Origin: Gallionella sp.
Lineage (GTDB): Bacteria; Pseudomonadota; Gammaproteobacteria; Burkholderiales; Gallionellaceae
Reading direction: 5' to 3'
NCBI GenBank assembly: GCA_024654105.1
Contig: JANLID010000394.1
Location: forward strand, 1 to 12,929
Length of the DNA stretch: 12,929 nt
Shown: positions 1-5,960 of the stretch, piece after piece
How the letters are laid out: each line of letters starts with the position of its first letter
Position numbering within the stretch: position 1 is the first letter of the stretch
Translations under genes and position numbers: made by a program
The notes under the pieces: model-generated
What the model saw: the letters and a program-made list of their open reading frames with translations, nothing else
What the model was told of the DNA's origin: nothing
The model's database searches: none

Positions 1-40
1 GGGGATTTTCTCGGGAGAGGGGCTGGGGGTGAGGGAGAAA
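1..40 (-). repeat. C-rich palindromic dispersed repeat, copy 1 (in frame inside the permease gene)
   Basis: On the - strand this reads CCCTCACCCCCAGCCCCTCT followed by CCCG. It closely matches the 5' arm of the repeat in bamA at 8669-8690 (CCCTCACCCCAACCCTCTCC then CG). The second arm of the palindrome would lie beyond the window. Frame is kept through the visible part. The relation between the two copies is seen directly. That they form a genome-wide family is inferred. Confidence 0.7.
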
Positions 41-431
41 GCGTTGAACGAACATCACCTTCGTTGCCATCATCAATCTCGATCCTGCCGCGCAACGGAT
101 AGCCCGCCTCCACCGCCTGAATTTCGGAGAGCAACGTCTGCTCACCATGCGCCACCATGCTCAGAAATGTATGGCTAACCACTGTTTTCAAATCGCGTGC
201 CTGCGCCATCTTGCGGTAGGCAGGCGGCAGCGGGCGCGTCGAAACAATGCGCAAGTCCGCGCCGATCAGGCTGGTCGCTTCCTGCTGCAACGCCTGCCGC
301 ACACGGTCGGCGAACAGTCCGACGGTGGCGAGGCTGCCCACCGCCAGCACCAGCGCCAGCAGCAGCACGCGCCACTCCCCGGCACGCCAGTCGCGGCGCA
401 GCAGGTTGAGGGAGAGGCGGAGGAGGTTCAT
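1..431 (-). CDS. FtsX-like ABC transporter permease, YbbP type (5' part, runs off the left edge)
   Basis: The reading frame is open from an ATG at 429-431 to the window edge, giving about 143 N-terminal residues. A GAGGGAAG Shine-Dalgarno sits 5 nt upstream (437-444). Residues 1-20 are basic and amphipathic (RLSLNLLRRDWRAGEWR). A hydrophobic membrane segment follows at about 23-41. Next comes a predicted periplasmic part with VRQALQQEA, LIGADLRI and a later AVEAGYPLRG motif. This order matches my memory of E. coli YbbP, the large permease that works with the YbbA ATPase and has been linked by name to lysophospholipase TesA; its transport substrate is unsettled. After residue about 120 the frame enters a C-rich repeat that replaces expected family sequence (residues LSPSPPAPLPRKS). 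I infer a membrane permease with good confidence. The exact subfamily is less certain, and whether the gene is intact cannot be judged from this end. Confidence 0.8.
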   Translation of the reverse strand, partial: MNLLRLSLNLLRRDWRAGEWRVLLLALVLAVGSLATVGLFADRVRQALQQEATSLIGADLRIVSTRPLPPAYRKMAQARDLKTVVSHTFLSMVAHGEQTLLSEIQAVEAGYPLRGRIEIDDGNEGDVRSTLSPSPPAPLPRKS

Positions 432-710
432 GCCCGCTTCCCTCGCCCGTTTACGGGATAACCAGCGACTCGGGCATCATTTTTTAATTGGCTGACCGAA
501 TGGCTATAACCAATGACTTGGCGGCTTGCTGCCTCAGTGAGATGACTATTAGATTTTTTGCCGGTTGTTCTATCAGAGGGGATAGGAGAGAGGGCGTTGC
601 GGGAGAAGGCATCCTGCATGGCTCGTGCGACAACCCCTTGATACGGGATTTGATTCTTCAGCGGCATATTCTCAAAATCATCAATTAAAATCCTGGGACG
701 CGCTCAAAAG
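432..710. other. Stretch without a supported gene
   Basis: No frame here resembles a known protein. A 79-codon frame on the - strand (667 to 428) has no recognisable motif or clear ribosome binding site. The segment 574-612, read on the - strand, has CTTCTCCCGC and CGCCCTCTCTCCTATCCCC stretches that recall the C-rich repeat at 8669-8704, perhaps as a degraded copy. Otherwise I see nothing assignable. It separates the divergent permease gene from the IS30 stump and the rpsB promoter. Confidence 0.5.
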
Positions 711-838
711 CCAAGTGCAACATTATATAGAGAGGATAATGTTGCATGGGGAGAATCTACAAGCAGTTGAGTATTGAAGAACGGACGATGATTCAGGCAC
801 AGCTATCGATGGGGCACCAACCCGGACAGATTGCGTGC
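711..838 (+). mobile_element. 5' remnant of an IS30-family insertion sequence
   Basis: Codons from the ATG at 746 give MGRIYKQLSIEERTMIQAQL followed by SMGHQPGQIA. This fits the conserved N-terminus of IS30-family transposases (pattern Y-x-Q-L-S-x-E-E-R ... I-x-x-x-L-x-x-G). The similarity stops at about 838, before the rest of the helix-turn-helix and the whole DDE catalytic domain. A terminal inverted repeat cannot be set with certainty; the left boundary is a guess near the AAGTGCAAC sequence at 714-722. No target-site duplication was found. Only the first tenth or so of the element remains, so it cannot move by itself. Confidence 0.7.
716..746 (+). repeat. Perfect 11-bp inverted repeat over the transposase start
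   Basis: TGCAACATTAT at 716-726 is the exact reverse complement of ATAATGTTGCA at 736-746, with a 9-nt loop. The loop holds the purine-rich AGAGAGG stretch that would serve as ribosome binding site, and the right arm includes the A of the ATG at 746. A transcript reading in from outside would fold this hairpin and hide the start. Such a device is known in several insertion sequences (IS10 and IS50, for example) as protection from impinging transcription. That role here is inferred. Confidence 0.6.
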
Positions 839-907
839 TACAAAACCGGACAGATCAAAAACTCGCAACAGAAAGAAAGTTTATCGTTGAGGAAAAGGCT
901 CGATTAA
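746..907 (+). pseudogene. Truncated IS30-family transposase (53 codons)
   Basis: The frame opens at ATG 746 and closes at TAA 905-907. The first 30 codons match the IS30 transposase N-terminus. The remaining 23 (from CYKTGQIKNSQQ onward) do not, and derive from flanking chromosomal sequence that includes the -35 box of the rpsB promoter. A 10-bp direct repeat CCGGACAGAT (822-831 and 846-855), 24 bp apart and in the same frame, brackets the point where homology ends and may mark the rearrangement. A full-length IS30 transposase has over 300 residues, so no catalytic function is expected. This is best read as a decayed gene and not as a small protein. Confidence 0.65.
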
Positions 908-916
908 TGCTAGAAT
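887..916 (+). promoter_or_regulatory. Sigma-70 type promoter for rpsB
   Basis: A TTGAGG -35 box (887-892) and a TAGAAT -10 box (911-916) are 18 bp apart. TG at 908-909 gives a possible extended -10. The likely start is near 923, within a run of G and C (GCGCGCCGC), the discriminator type usually found on stringently controlled ribosomal promoters. The resulting leader of about 105 nt ends at rpsB. No transcript data are available, so the start point is predicted. Confidence 0.65.
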
Positions 917-950
917 GCGCGCCGCTTCGGAATAGGCCGAGGTAAATTTC

Positions 951-998
951 CCGCTCGCGCAAGTTAGGGTGCCCGGTATGGGTCAGGCTGGCGAGCGG
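951..998 (+). promoter_or_regulatory. Structured rpsB leader, candidate S2 autoregulatory site
   Basis: CCGCTCGC (951-958) and GCGAGCGG (991-998) form a perfect 8-bp stem around a 32-nt apical part, which may add a small GCCC/GGGT helix. The stem ends 30 nt before the rpsB ATG. In E. coli and relatives ribosomal protein S2 represses its own operon through the rpsB leader. The position and shape here fit such a site, but I could not compare it with the known consensus, so the role is inferred. Confidence 0.5.
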
Positions 999-1027
999 TA
1001 GTTTTAACCCTTACGATTGGAGTAATC

Positions 1028-1759
1028 ATGGCTATAACTATGCGTCAAATGCTGGAGGCCGGTGTTCATTTTGGCCATCAAACCCGTTTCTGGAATCCCA
1101 AGATGGCACCGTACATCTTTGGCCACCGCAACAAAATTCACATCATCAACCTGGAAAAAACCGTCGCGATGTTTGCCGAGGCCGAAAAATTCGTGCGCAA
1201 ACTGTCGGCGAAGAAGGGCGCTATCCTGTTCGTGGCGACCAAGCGTCAGGCGCGTGACATTCTGCAAGAGGAAGCGGTGCGTGCGGGTTCGCCGTTCGTG
1301 AATCATCGCTGGCTGGGCGGTATGCTGACCAACTACAAGACTGTGCAGCAATCCATCAAGCGCCTGCGCGAACTGGAAGCAATGGTTGTTGATGGTACGA
1401 ATGAAAAAGTTTCCAAGAAAGAAGCGCTGATGATGAAGCGCGAATTGGAAAAGCTGGACCGCAGCCTGGGTGGCATCAAGGATATGAATGGCTTGCCGTC
1501 CGCGTTGTTCGTCATTGACGTGGGCTATCAGAAGGGCGCTATCGTCGAGGCGCAAAAACTGGGCATTCCGGTGATTGGTATTGTCGATACCAATAATTCT
1601 CCGCTTGGTGTGGACTACATCATTCCGGGTAACGATGACTCCACACAGGCGATTCGCCTGTATGCCCGCGGCATTGCCGATGCAGTGCTGGAAGGCCGTG
1701 CGCAAGCCCTGAACGAATTGGTCGAGCAGGTTGCCGCAACCGAAGAACAAGCCGCGTAG
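1028..1759 (+). CDS. rpsB: 30S ribosomal protein S2
   Basis: The product has 243 residues, close to E. coli S2 (241). It is a structural protein of the small subunit, bound late in assembly near protein S1 and needed for S1 docking. The N-terminus MAITMRQMLEAGVHFGHQTR and the next motif FWNPKMAPYIFG are family hallmarks. RWLGGMLTN, GIPVIGIVDTN and the C-terminal IPGNDDS stretch follow in the usual order. The ATG at 1028 is preceded by GGAG at 1019-1022, five nt away. It is first in the operon, behind its own promoter and a leader hairpin. The TAG stop (1757-1759) lies inside the end of a repeat element. The tail after ALNELVEQVAATEEQAA may therefore have been set by the repeat insertion, which is inference. 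Confidence 0.98.
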   Translation: MAITMRQMLEAGVHFGHQTRFWNPKMAPYIFGHRNKIHIINLEKTVAMFAEAEKFVRKLSAKKGAILFVATKRQARDILQEEAVRAGSPFVNHRWLGGMLTNYKTVQQSIKRLRELEAMVVDGTNEKVSKKEALMMKRELEKLDRSLGGIKDMNGLPSALFVIDVGYQKGAIVEAQKLGIPVIGIVDTNNSPLGVDYIIPGNDDSTQAIRLYARGIADAVLEGRAQALNELVEQVAATEEQAA

Positions 1760-1928
1760 GTCGGAAAACGAGCGTAGCGAAGTTTCGAGCTTGCGGCCAA
1801 AGCGTAGCGCCTTCCGACGGGTAGTGGTCAATGCAACCATGCGGCGGATAGCTTTGCATAGCCATCTGACTAGGCCGTCAAAAAACGACGGACAAGTCAT
1901 TGGTTAACGCTGTGCTCATCCGCCCTAC
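1756..1928 (+). repeat. Intergenic repeat with GTAGG-type inverted ends (long form)
   Basis: The segment begins GTAGGTCGG (1756-1764) and ends ATCCGCCCTAC (1918-1928), so both ends read GTAGGKCGG inward. It holds nested inverted repeats: GTCGGAA (1760-1766) with TTCCGAC (1812-1818), GGCGGAT (1843-1849) with ATCCGCC (1918-1924), and CCGTC (1875-1879) with GACGG (1887-1891). GCGTAGCG occurs twice (1772-1779 and 1802-1809). Its first end is identical, in reverse complement, to 5996-6004 in the short element after cdsA. It includes the rpsB stop codon and fills most of the gap before tsf. It has no coding potential of its own that I recognise. Confidence 0.65.
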
Positions 1929-1942
1929 AGCACTAGACGCAC

Positions 1943-1965
1943 AAAGGGGCGCAAGCCCCTTTTTT
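1943..1965 (+). terminator. Intrinsic terminator-like attenuator between rpsB and tsf
   Basis: AAAGGGGC (1943-1950), a GCAA tetraloop and GCCCCTTT (1955-1962) form an 8-bp stem. A T-run continues to 1965, and a second run of nine T lies at 1971-1979. Because tsf follows at once and has no obvious promoter, I read this as a partial terminator that sets the ratio of S2 to EF-Ts. A stem-loop between these two genes is also known in E. coli. Full termination would need a separate tsf promoter, which I do not see. Confidence 0.7.
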
Positions 1966-1990
1966 ACATGTTTTTTTTTGGAGTTTGATG

Positions 1991-2890
1991 ATGGCGGGAA
2001 TTACTGCAAGCATGGTCAAGGAACTGCGCGAGGCGACCGGCCTCGGCATGATGGAATGCAAGAAGGCGCTGGTCGAGTGCAACGGCGATTCCAAGGCGGC
2101 GGAAGAACAATTGCGCATCAAGAGCGGTGCGAAGGCGAGCAAGGCTGCATCACGCGTAACTGCAGAAGGCATGGTCAGCACGTTCATCGCGGCGGACGGC
2201 AAGACCGGCGCGGTGGCGGAAGTAAACTGCGAAACTGATTTTGTGGCCAAGAATGACGACTTCAAGGCGTTCGCGAAAAATGTCGCCGAAACGGTGGCGA
2301 AGAACGACCCAGCCGACATTGAAGCCTTGTCAGGCACGGTGATCGCCAATGGCTCCGGCACTGTGGAAGAGACCCGCAAGGCGCTGGTGATGAAGCTCGG
2401 CGAGAACATTGCCGTGCGCCGTTTCGCGCGTTACGCGACCACGGCCGGCAAGCTGTCCAGCTACTTGCACGGCAGCAAGATCGGCGTGCTGCTGGACTTC
2501 GCCGGCGGTGATGAAGCACTGGGGCGCGATATTTGCATGCATATTGCGGCGAGCAAGCCAAAGTCGATCGACGCTTCCGGCGTGAACCGGGAAGAGATCG
2601 AGACTGAACGCCGCATCGCGATCGAAAAGGCGCGCGAAGGCGGCAAGCCGGAAGCGATGCTGGAGAAGATCGCCGATGGCACGGTGCAGAAATTCCTCAA
2701 GGAAGTGACGCTGCTGGGGCAGGTGTTCGTCAAGGCGGAAGACGGCAAACAGACCATCGAGCAATTGCTGAAAGGCAAGGGTGCTTCGGTGACCGCGTTC
2801 CAGATGTTCGTGGTGGGCGAGGGCATCGAGAAGAAGGTTGAAGACTACGCGGCGGAAGTGGCCGCGACCATAGCGGCAGCCAAGGGCTAA
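1991..2890 (+). CDS. tsf: Translation elongation factor Ts
   Basis: EF-Ts exchanges GDP for GTP on EF-Tu. The product has 299 residues, longer than E. coli (283) but usual for Betaproteobacteria. Residues 1-55 form the UBA-like N-domain with signature LREATGLGMMECKKALVE. TDFVAKN at 82-88 is the segment that inserts at the EF-Tu nucleotide site. Two core subdomains follow. Two adjacent ATGs occur (1988 and 1991) after a TTG at 1985. I chose 1991 because GGAG (1980-1983) is then 7 nt away and the protein starts MAGITASMVKELRE, as in relatives (MAEITASLVKELRE in E. coli). The Shine-Dalgarno directly follows a run of nine T behind the attenuator hairpin. pyrH begins 5 nt after the stop. Confidence 0.98.
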   Translation: MAGITASMVKELREATGLGMMECKKALVECNGDSKAAEEQLRIKSGAKASKAASRVTAEGMVSTFIAADGKTGAVAEVNCETDFVAKNDDFKAFAKNVAETVAKNDPADIEALSGTVIANGSGTVEETRKALVMKLGENIAVRRFARYATTAGKLSSYLHGSKIGVLLDFAGGDEALGRDICMHIAASKPKSIDASGVNREEIETERRIAIEKAREGGKPEAMLEKIADGTVQKFLKEVTLLGQVFVKAEDGKQTIEQLLKGKGASVTAFQMFVVGEGIEKKVEDYAAEVAATIAAAKG

Positions 2891-2895
2891 TTATC

Positions 2896-3615
2896 ATGAG
2901 CGCGCCCGCCTATAAACGCATCCTGCTCAAACTGTCGGGCGAAGCCCTGATGGGCGACGACAGCTACGGCATCAACAGCGAGGTGATCGGGCGCATCGTC
3001 GGCGAGATTGCGGAAGTGGTCGGGCTGGGCGTGGAAGTGGCGATCGTGATCGGCGGCGGCAATATTTTTCGCGGCGTGGCTCCGGCCGCGGCGGGGATGG
3101 ACCGGGCGACCGCCGATTACATGGGCATGCTGGCCACGGTGATGAATGCGATGGCGTTGCAGGACGCGATGAAGCGCGGCGGGCTGGATTGCCGCGTGCA
3201 GTCGGCATTGAATCTGGAGCAGGTCGCCGAGCCGTTCATTCGCGGCAAGGCGCTGCGTTATCTGGAAGATGGCAAGGTGGTGATTTTCGCGGCAGGCATC
3301 GGCAGCCCGTTCTTTACCACCGATACCGCTGCCGCGTTGCGCGGCGTGGAAATGGCCGCCGAGGTGGTGATCAAGGCCACCAAGGTGGACGGGATTTATA
3401 CCGCCGACCCGAAGAAATATCCCGATGCAATCCGTTACCAGAGCCTGAGCTTTGACGAGGCGATCGGCAAGAATCTCAAGGTGATGGATGCCACGGCATT
3501 GACGCTGTGCCGCGACCAGAAGCTGCCGATCATCGTGTTCAGTATTTTCAAGACAGGCGCACTGAAGCGCGTAGTGATGGGCGAAGGCGAAGGAACATTG
3601 GTACGCTGTGATTGA
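2896..3615 (+). CDS. pyrH: UMP kinase (uridylate kinase)
   Basis: This cytosolic enzyme phosphorylates UMP to UDP with ATP, as a hexamer of the amino-acid-kinase fold. In most bacteria it is activated by GTP and inhibited by UTP. The product has 239 residues (E. coli 241). KLSGEAL at 12-18 holds the phosphate-binding lysine. GGGNIFRG at 53-60 is the glycine-rich loop. DRATADYMGM at 69-78 carries the UMP-contacting Asp74. FFTTDTAAALRG at 139-150 and KVDGIYTADP at 163-172 form the nucleotide sites. The ATG is 5 nt after the tsf stop, with only a weak AAGGG upstream, so translation may be coupled to tsf. Confidence 0.98.
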   Translation: MSAPAYKRILLKLSGEALMGDDSYGINSEVIGRIVGEIAEVVGLGVEVAIVIGGGNIFRGVAPAAAGMDRATADYMGMLATVMNAMALQDAMKRGGLDCRVQSALNLEQVAEPFIRGKALRYLEDGKVVIFAAGIGSPFFTTDTAAALRGVEMAAEVVIKATKVDGIYTADPKKYPDAIRYQSLSFDEAIGKNLKVMDATALTLCRDQKLPIIVFSIFKTGALKRVVMGEGEGTLVRCD

Positions 3616-3630
3616 TTTGGGAGATTAACC

Positions 3631-4188
3631 ATGATTGCGGAAATCAAAAAAAATACTGAACAAAAAATGCAGAAATCGCTGGAGGCGCTGAGGGCGGACC
3701 TGGGCAAGGTGCGCACCGGGCGCGCGCACACCGGTTTGCTGGATCACGTGATGGTGGATTACTACGGCAGCCCGACACAGATCACTCAAGTGGCCAACGT
3801 AACATTGGTTGACTCGCGTACTATCGGCGTGCAGCCGTGGGAAAAGAATATGGTCGGCCCGGTGGAACGCGCGATACGCGATTCCGATCTGGGGCTGAAC
3901 CCGGCTACCAACGGCGAACTGATCCGCGTGCCAATGCCGATGCTGACCGAAGAGCGCCGGCGCGATTTAATCAAGGTAGTAAAGTCCGAAGGCGAGGACA
4001 CCAAAATCGCAGTACGCAACATTCGCCGCGATGCCAACAATACCCTGAAAGAAGCGCTCAAGAAAAAAGAGATTGCCGAGGACGAGGAGCGCCGCATGCA
4101 GGATGAGGTGCAAAAATTGACAGATCGTTTTGTCGCCGAAATCGACAAGATGCTGGCGGCCAAAGAAGCTGACCTGATGGCGGTTTGA
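3631..4188 (+). CDS. frr: Ribosome recycling factor
   Basis: RRF splits post-termination ribosomes together with EF-G. The product has 185 residues, exactly the common length. The three-helix bundle begins with IAEIKKNTEQKMQKSLEALR and resumes after residue about 105. The small beta domain lies between (DYYGSPTQITQVANVTLVDSR across about 43-63). The VRNIRRDAN segment near residue 130 contains the conserved arginine used in ribosome contact. GGGAGA stands about 7 nt before the ATG. It follows pyrH by 15 nt, the usual proteobacterial pairing. The downstream gap holds a heptamer-repeat array and not a clear terminator. Confidence 0.98.
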   Translation: MIAEIKKNTEQKMQKSLEALRADLGKVRTGRAHTGLLDHVMVDYYGSPTQITQVANVTLVDSRTIGVQPWEKNMVGPVERAIRDSDLGLNPATNGELIRVPMPMLTEERRRDLIKVVKSEGEDTKIAVRNIRRDANNTLKEALKKKEIAEDEERRMQDEVQKLTDRFVAEIDKMLAAKEADLMAV

Positions 4189-4191
4189 CAT

Positions 4192-4291
4192 CAGGATACA
4201 GGATTCAGGATTCAGGAATCAGGAATCAGAACCCCAGCACACTGCTATGAAGACTGACTCCCGTATCCTGAATCCTGAATCCTGAATCCTG
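4192..4291 (+). repeat. Inverted heptamer array upstream of uppS
   Basis: The left arm has five 7-bp units: CAGGATA (4192), CAGGATT (4199, 4206) and CAGGAAT (4213, 4220). The right arm has four units in inverse orientation: TATCCTG (4264) and AATCCTG (4271, 4278, 4285). A 34-nt spacer lies between the arms. Folding the arms in register pairs 25 of 28 positions and leaves one left unit over. The right arm ends 3 nt before the uppS ATG. Both unit number and position resemble the array before dxr, although the unit sequence differs. There is no open frame through it. Confidence 0.85.
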
Positions 4292-4294
4292 AAA

Positions 4295-5065
4295 ATGGCC
4301 TTATTCCAAAGCTCCACCAGTATCATTCCCGACGCCCCTGCCGTGCCGCGCCATATCGCCATTATCATGGACGGTAACGGGCGTTGGGCGAAACAACGTT
4401 TTTTGCCGCGCGTAGCCGGGCATCAGCGCGGGGTGGAAGCGTTGCGCGAGGTGGTGAAGGCCTGCCGCAGTTTGGGTGTGGATTACCTGACCGTGTTTGC
4501 GTTCAGCAGCGAAAACTGGCGGCGCCCCGCTGACGAAGTTTCCTTCCTGATGTCGCTGTTCCTGAAAATACTGGAGCGCGAAGCCGCCAACCTGCATGAA
4601 AACAACATCTGTCTCAGAATCATCGGCGACCGTAGCCGCTTCGGCAACGAGCTTCGGCAAACGATGCGAAAGGCCGAGCAACTTACTGCCGATAATAATG
4701 CACTGACACTGACCATCGCCGCCAATTATGGCGGACGCTGGGACGTGATGCATGCGGTGCAAGCCATGCTCAAGGATCATCCGCAACTGGCACAAGGCTT
4801 CACGGAAGAGAATTTGTCGCCCTATCTTTCGATGAGCGACGCGCCCGAGCCGGACTTGTTCATCCGCACCGGCGGCGAGCAGCGCATCAGCAATTTCATG
4901 TTGTGGCAACTGGCTTATACCGAGCTGTATTTCACTGATGTCTTGTGGCCGGAATTCGGACGCAAAGAACTGGAGGTGGCAATCGCCTCCTATCAAAAGC
5001 GTGAACGGCGTTTTGGGCGTACCAGCGAACAGTTGCCGGGCAAGCAGGAAAAAGCGGATGCTTAA
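4295..5065 (+). CDS. uppS: Undecaprenyl diphosphate synthase (cis-prenyltransferase)
   Basis: UppS adds eight isopentenyl units in cis to farnesyl diphosphate. This makes the C55 carrier precursor for peptidoglycan and O-antigen at the membrane surface. The product has 256 residues (E. coli 253). IIMDGNGRWAK holds catalytic Asp26. FAFSSENWRRP at 68-78, IAANYGGRWD at 141-150 and the IPP-binding RTGGEQRISNF at 191-201 are all present, as is LAYTELYF with Glu210. The start at 4295 gives MALFQSSTSIIPDAPAVPRH, as in betaproteobacterial relatives; the next ATG is inside the catalytic motif. No Shine-Dalgarno precedes this start, since the repeat array reaches to within 3 nt of it. The end overlaps cdsA by 8 nt. 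Confidence 0.97.
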   Translation: MALFQSSTSIIPDAPAVPRHIAIIMDGNGRWAKQRFLPRVAGHQRGVEALREVVKACRSLGVDYLTVFAFSSENWRRPADEVSFLMSLFLKILEREAANLHENNICLRIIGDRSRFGNELRQTMRKAEQLTADNNALTLTIAANYGGRWDVMHAVQAMLKDHPQLAQGFTEENLSPYLSMSDAPEPDLFIRTGGEQRISNFMLWQLAYTELYFTDVLWPEFGRKELEVAIASYQKRERRFGRTSEQLPGKQEKADA

Positions 5066-5897
5066 ATCGCGGGTGATTACCGCTACAGCATTGCTGGCAC
5101 TGCTGTTGGCTGCATTGTTTGCATTGCCATTCGCGGCATGGGCGATATTGATTGCCGTTATGGTCGCGCAAGGAGCTGTTGAATGGGCGCGCCTGTCAGG
5201 GTTGAGCGGCGCGAGGGCGAATGCCTACTGGGGACTGACCTTGTTGCTGATGCTGGGATTGTTGTGGGCAAATACCGCCGCAGCCGGAGCGCAACGGCTT
5301 TATCTCCATCTGGCGGTCTATGCCGTATCGGCCTTGCTGTGGCTGATCATCGTGCCGGCATGGTTGATGGCGGGCTGGAAGGTTCGCCAGCCGCTGCTCA
5401 TGGCGCTGACCGGATGGGCGGTGTTGATCCCGACTGGTTTGGCGATGCTGGACTTGCGTGCCGCAGATCCGAGCCCGTGGATTTTGCTGTTCGTGATGGG
5501 GCTGGTGTGGATGGCGGACATCGCGGCCTATTTCGCCGGGCGCAAATTCGGCAAAAACAAGCTCGCTCCCAGCATCAGCCCGGGTAAAACCTGGGAAGGG
5601 GTGGCGGGTGCGCTGCTTGGCGTATCGGTTTATGTGGCACTGGTATGGAGCTTCAGCCCCTATTTTTCGCATCGCGAAATGTTGCCGATATTGCCGATAT
5701 TGCTGCTGGCTGCCTGGTGGTGGGTGGGGCTGGCGGTGATCGGCGATTTGTTCGAGTCGGCGATCAAGCGTCAGGCAGGTGTCAAGGATAGCGGTGCGTT
5801 GCTGCCGGGACACGGCGGATTGCTGGATCGCATCGATGCCCTGACATCTACTTTGCCGCTGGCCGCGCTGGCGATGCTGTTGCAGAAACTGGCTTAG
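5058..5897 (+). CDS. cdsA: Phosphatidate cytidylyltransferase (CDP-diacylglycerol synthase)
   Basis: CdsA makes CDP-diacylglycerol from phosphatidic acid and CTP in the inner membrane, the branch point to all major phospholipids. The product has 279 residues (E. coli 285) with about seven to eight hydrophobic segments; the first spans about 7-40. The C-terminal family signature S-x-x-K-R-x4-K-D-S-G...P-G-H-G-G-x-x-D-R-x-D is complete at 234-260. I chose ATG 5058, which overlaps the uppS end by 8 nt, because AGGA stands at 5046-5049 and the product starts MLKSRVITA as in the family. The frame is open further upstream, but that part lies within uppS. A 9-bp tandem repeat (5682-5699) gives LPILPI in a membrane segment. 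Confidence 0.97.
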   Translation: MLKSRVITATALLALLLAALFALPFAAWAILIAVMVAQGAVEWARLSGLSGARANAYWGLTLLLMLGLLWANTAAAGAQRLYLHLAVYAVSALLWLIIVPAWLMAGWKVRQPLLMALTGWAVLIPTGLAMLDLRAADPSPWILLFVMGLVWMADIAAYFAGRKFGKNKLAPSISPGKTWEGVAGALLGVSVYVALVWSFSPYFSHREMLPILPILLLAAWWWVGLAVIGDLFESAIKRQAGVKDSGALLPGHGGLLDRIDALTSTLPLAALAMLLQKLA

Positions 5898-5960
5898 CTT
5901 CTCATGACTTCACTCTTTACAAATTTGGAGCAAAATTCGCCATGCTGCAAAACCTTGGCC

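Noticed and set aside
428..667. 79-codon - strand frame ahead of the permease, ending in a 4-nt overlap with its start
   Set aside because: The overlap is suggestive of coupling, but the product has no motif, a weak start, and part of it seems to lie on a degraded repeat.
1004..1900. 298-codon open frame on the - strand opposite rpsB
   Set aside because: It is the shadow of a strongly conserved ribosomal gene with biased codon use. The predicted protein has no recognisable fold and covers the rpsB leader.
1985..1990. Earlier tsf starts at TTG 1985 or ATG 1988
   Set aside because: They lie too close to GGAG (1980-1983) and add Met residues absent from the family; ATG 1991 fits both spacing and homology.
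4117..4145. TTGACA at the end of frr as a promoter for uppS
   Set aside because: No acceptable -10 box lies 16-18 bp downstream; the position reads AATCGA.
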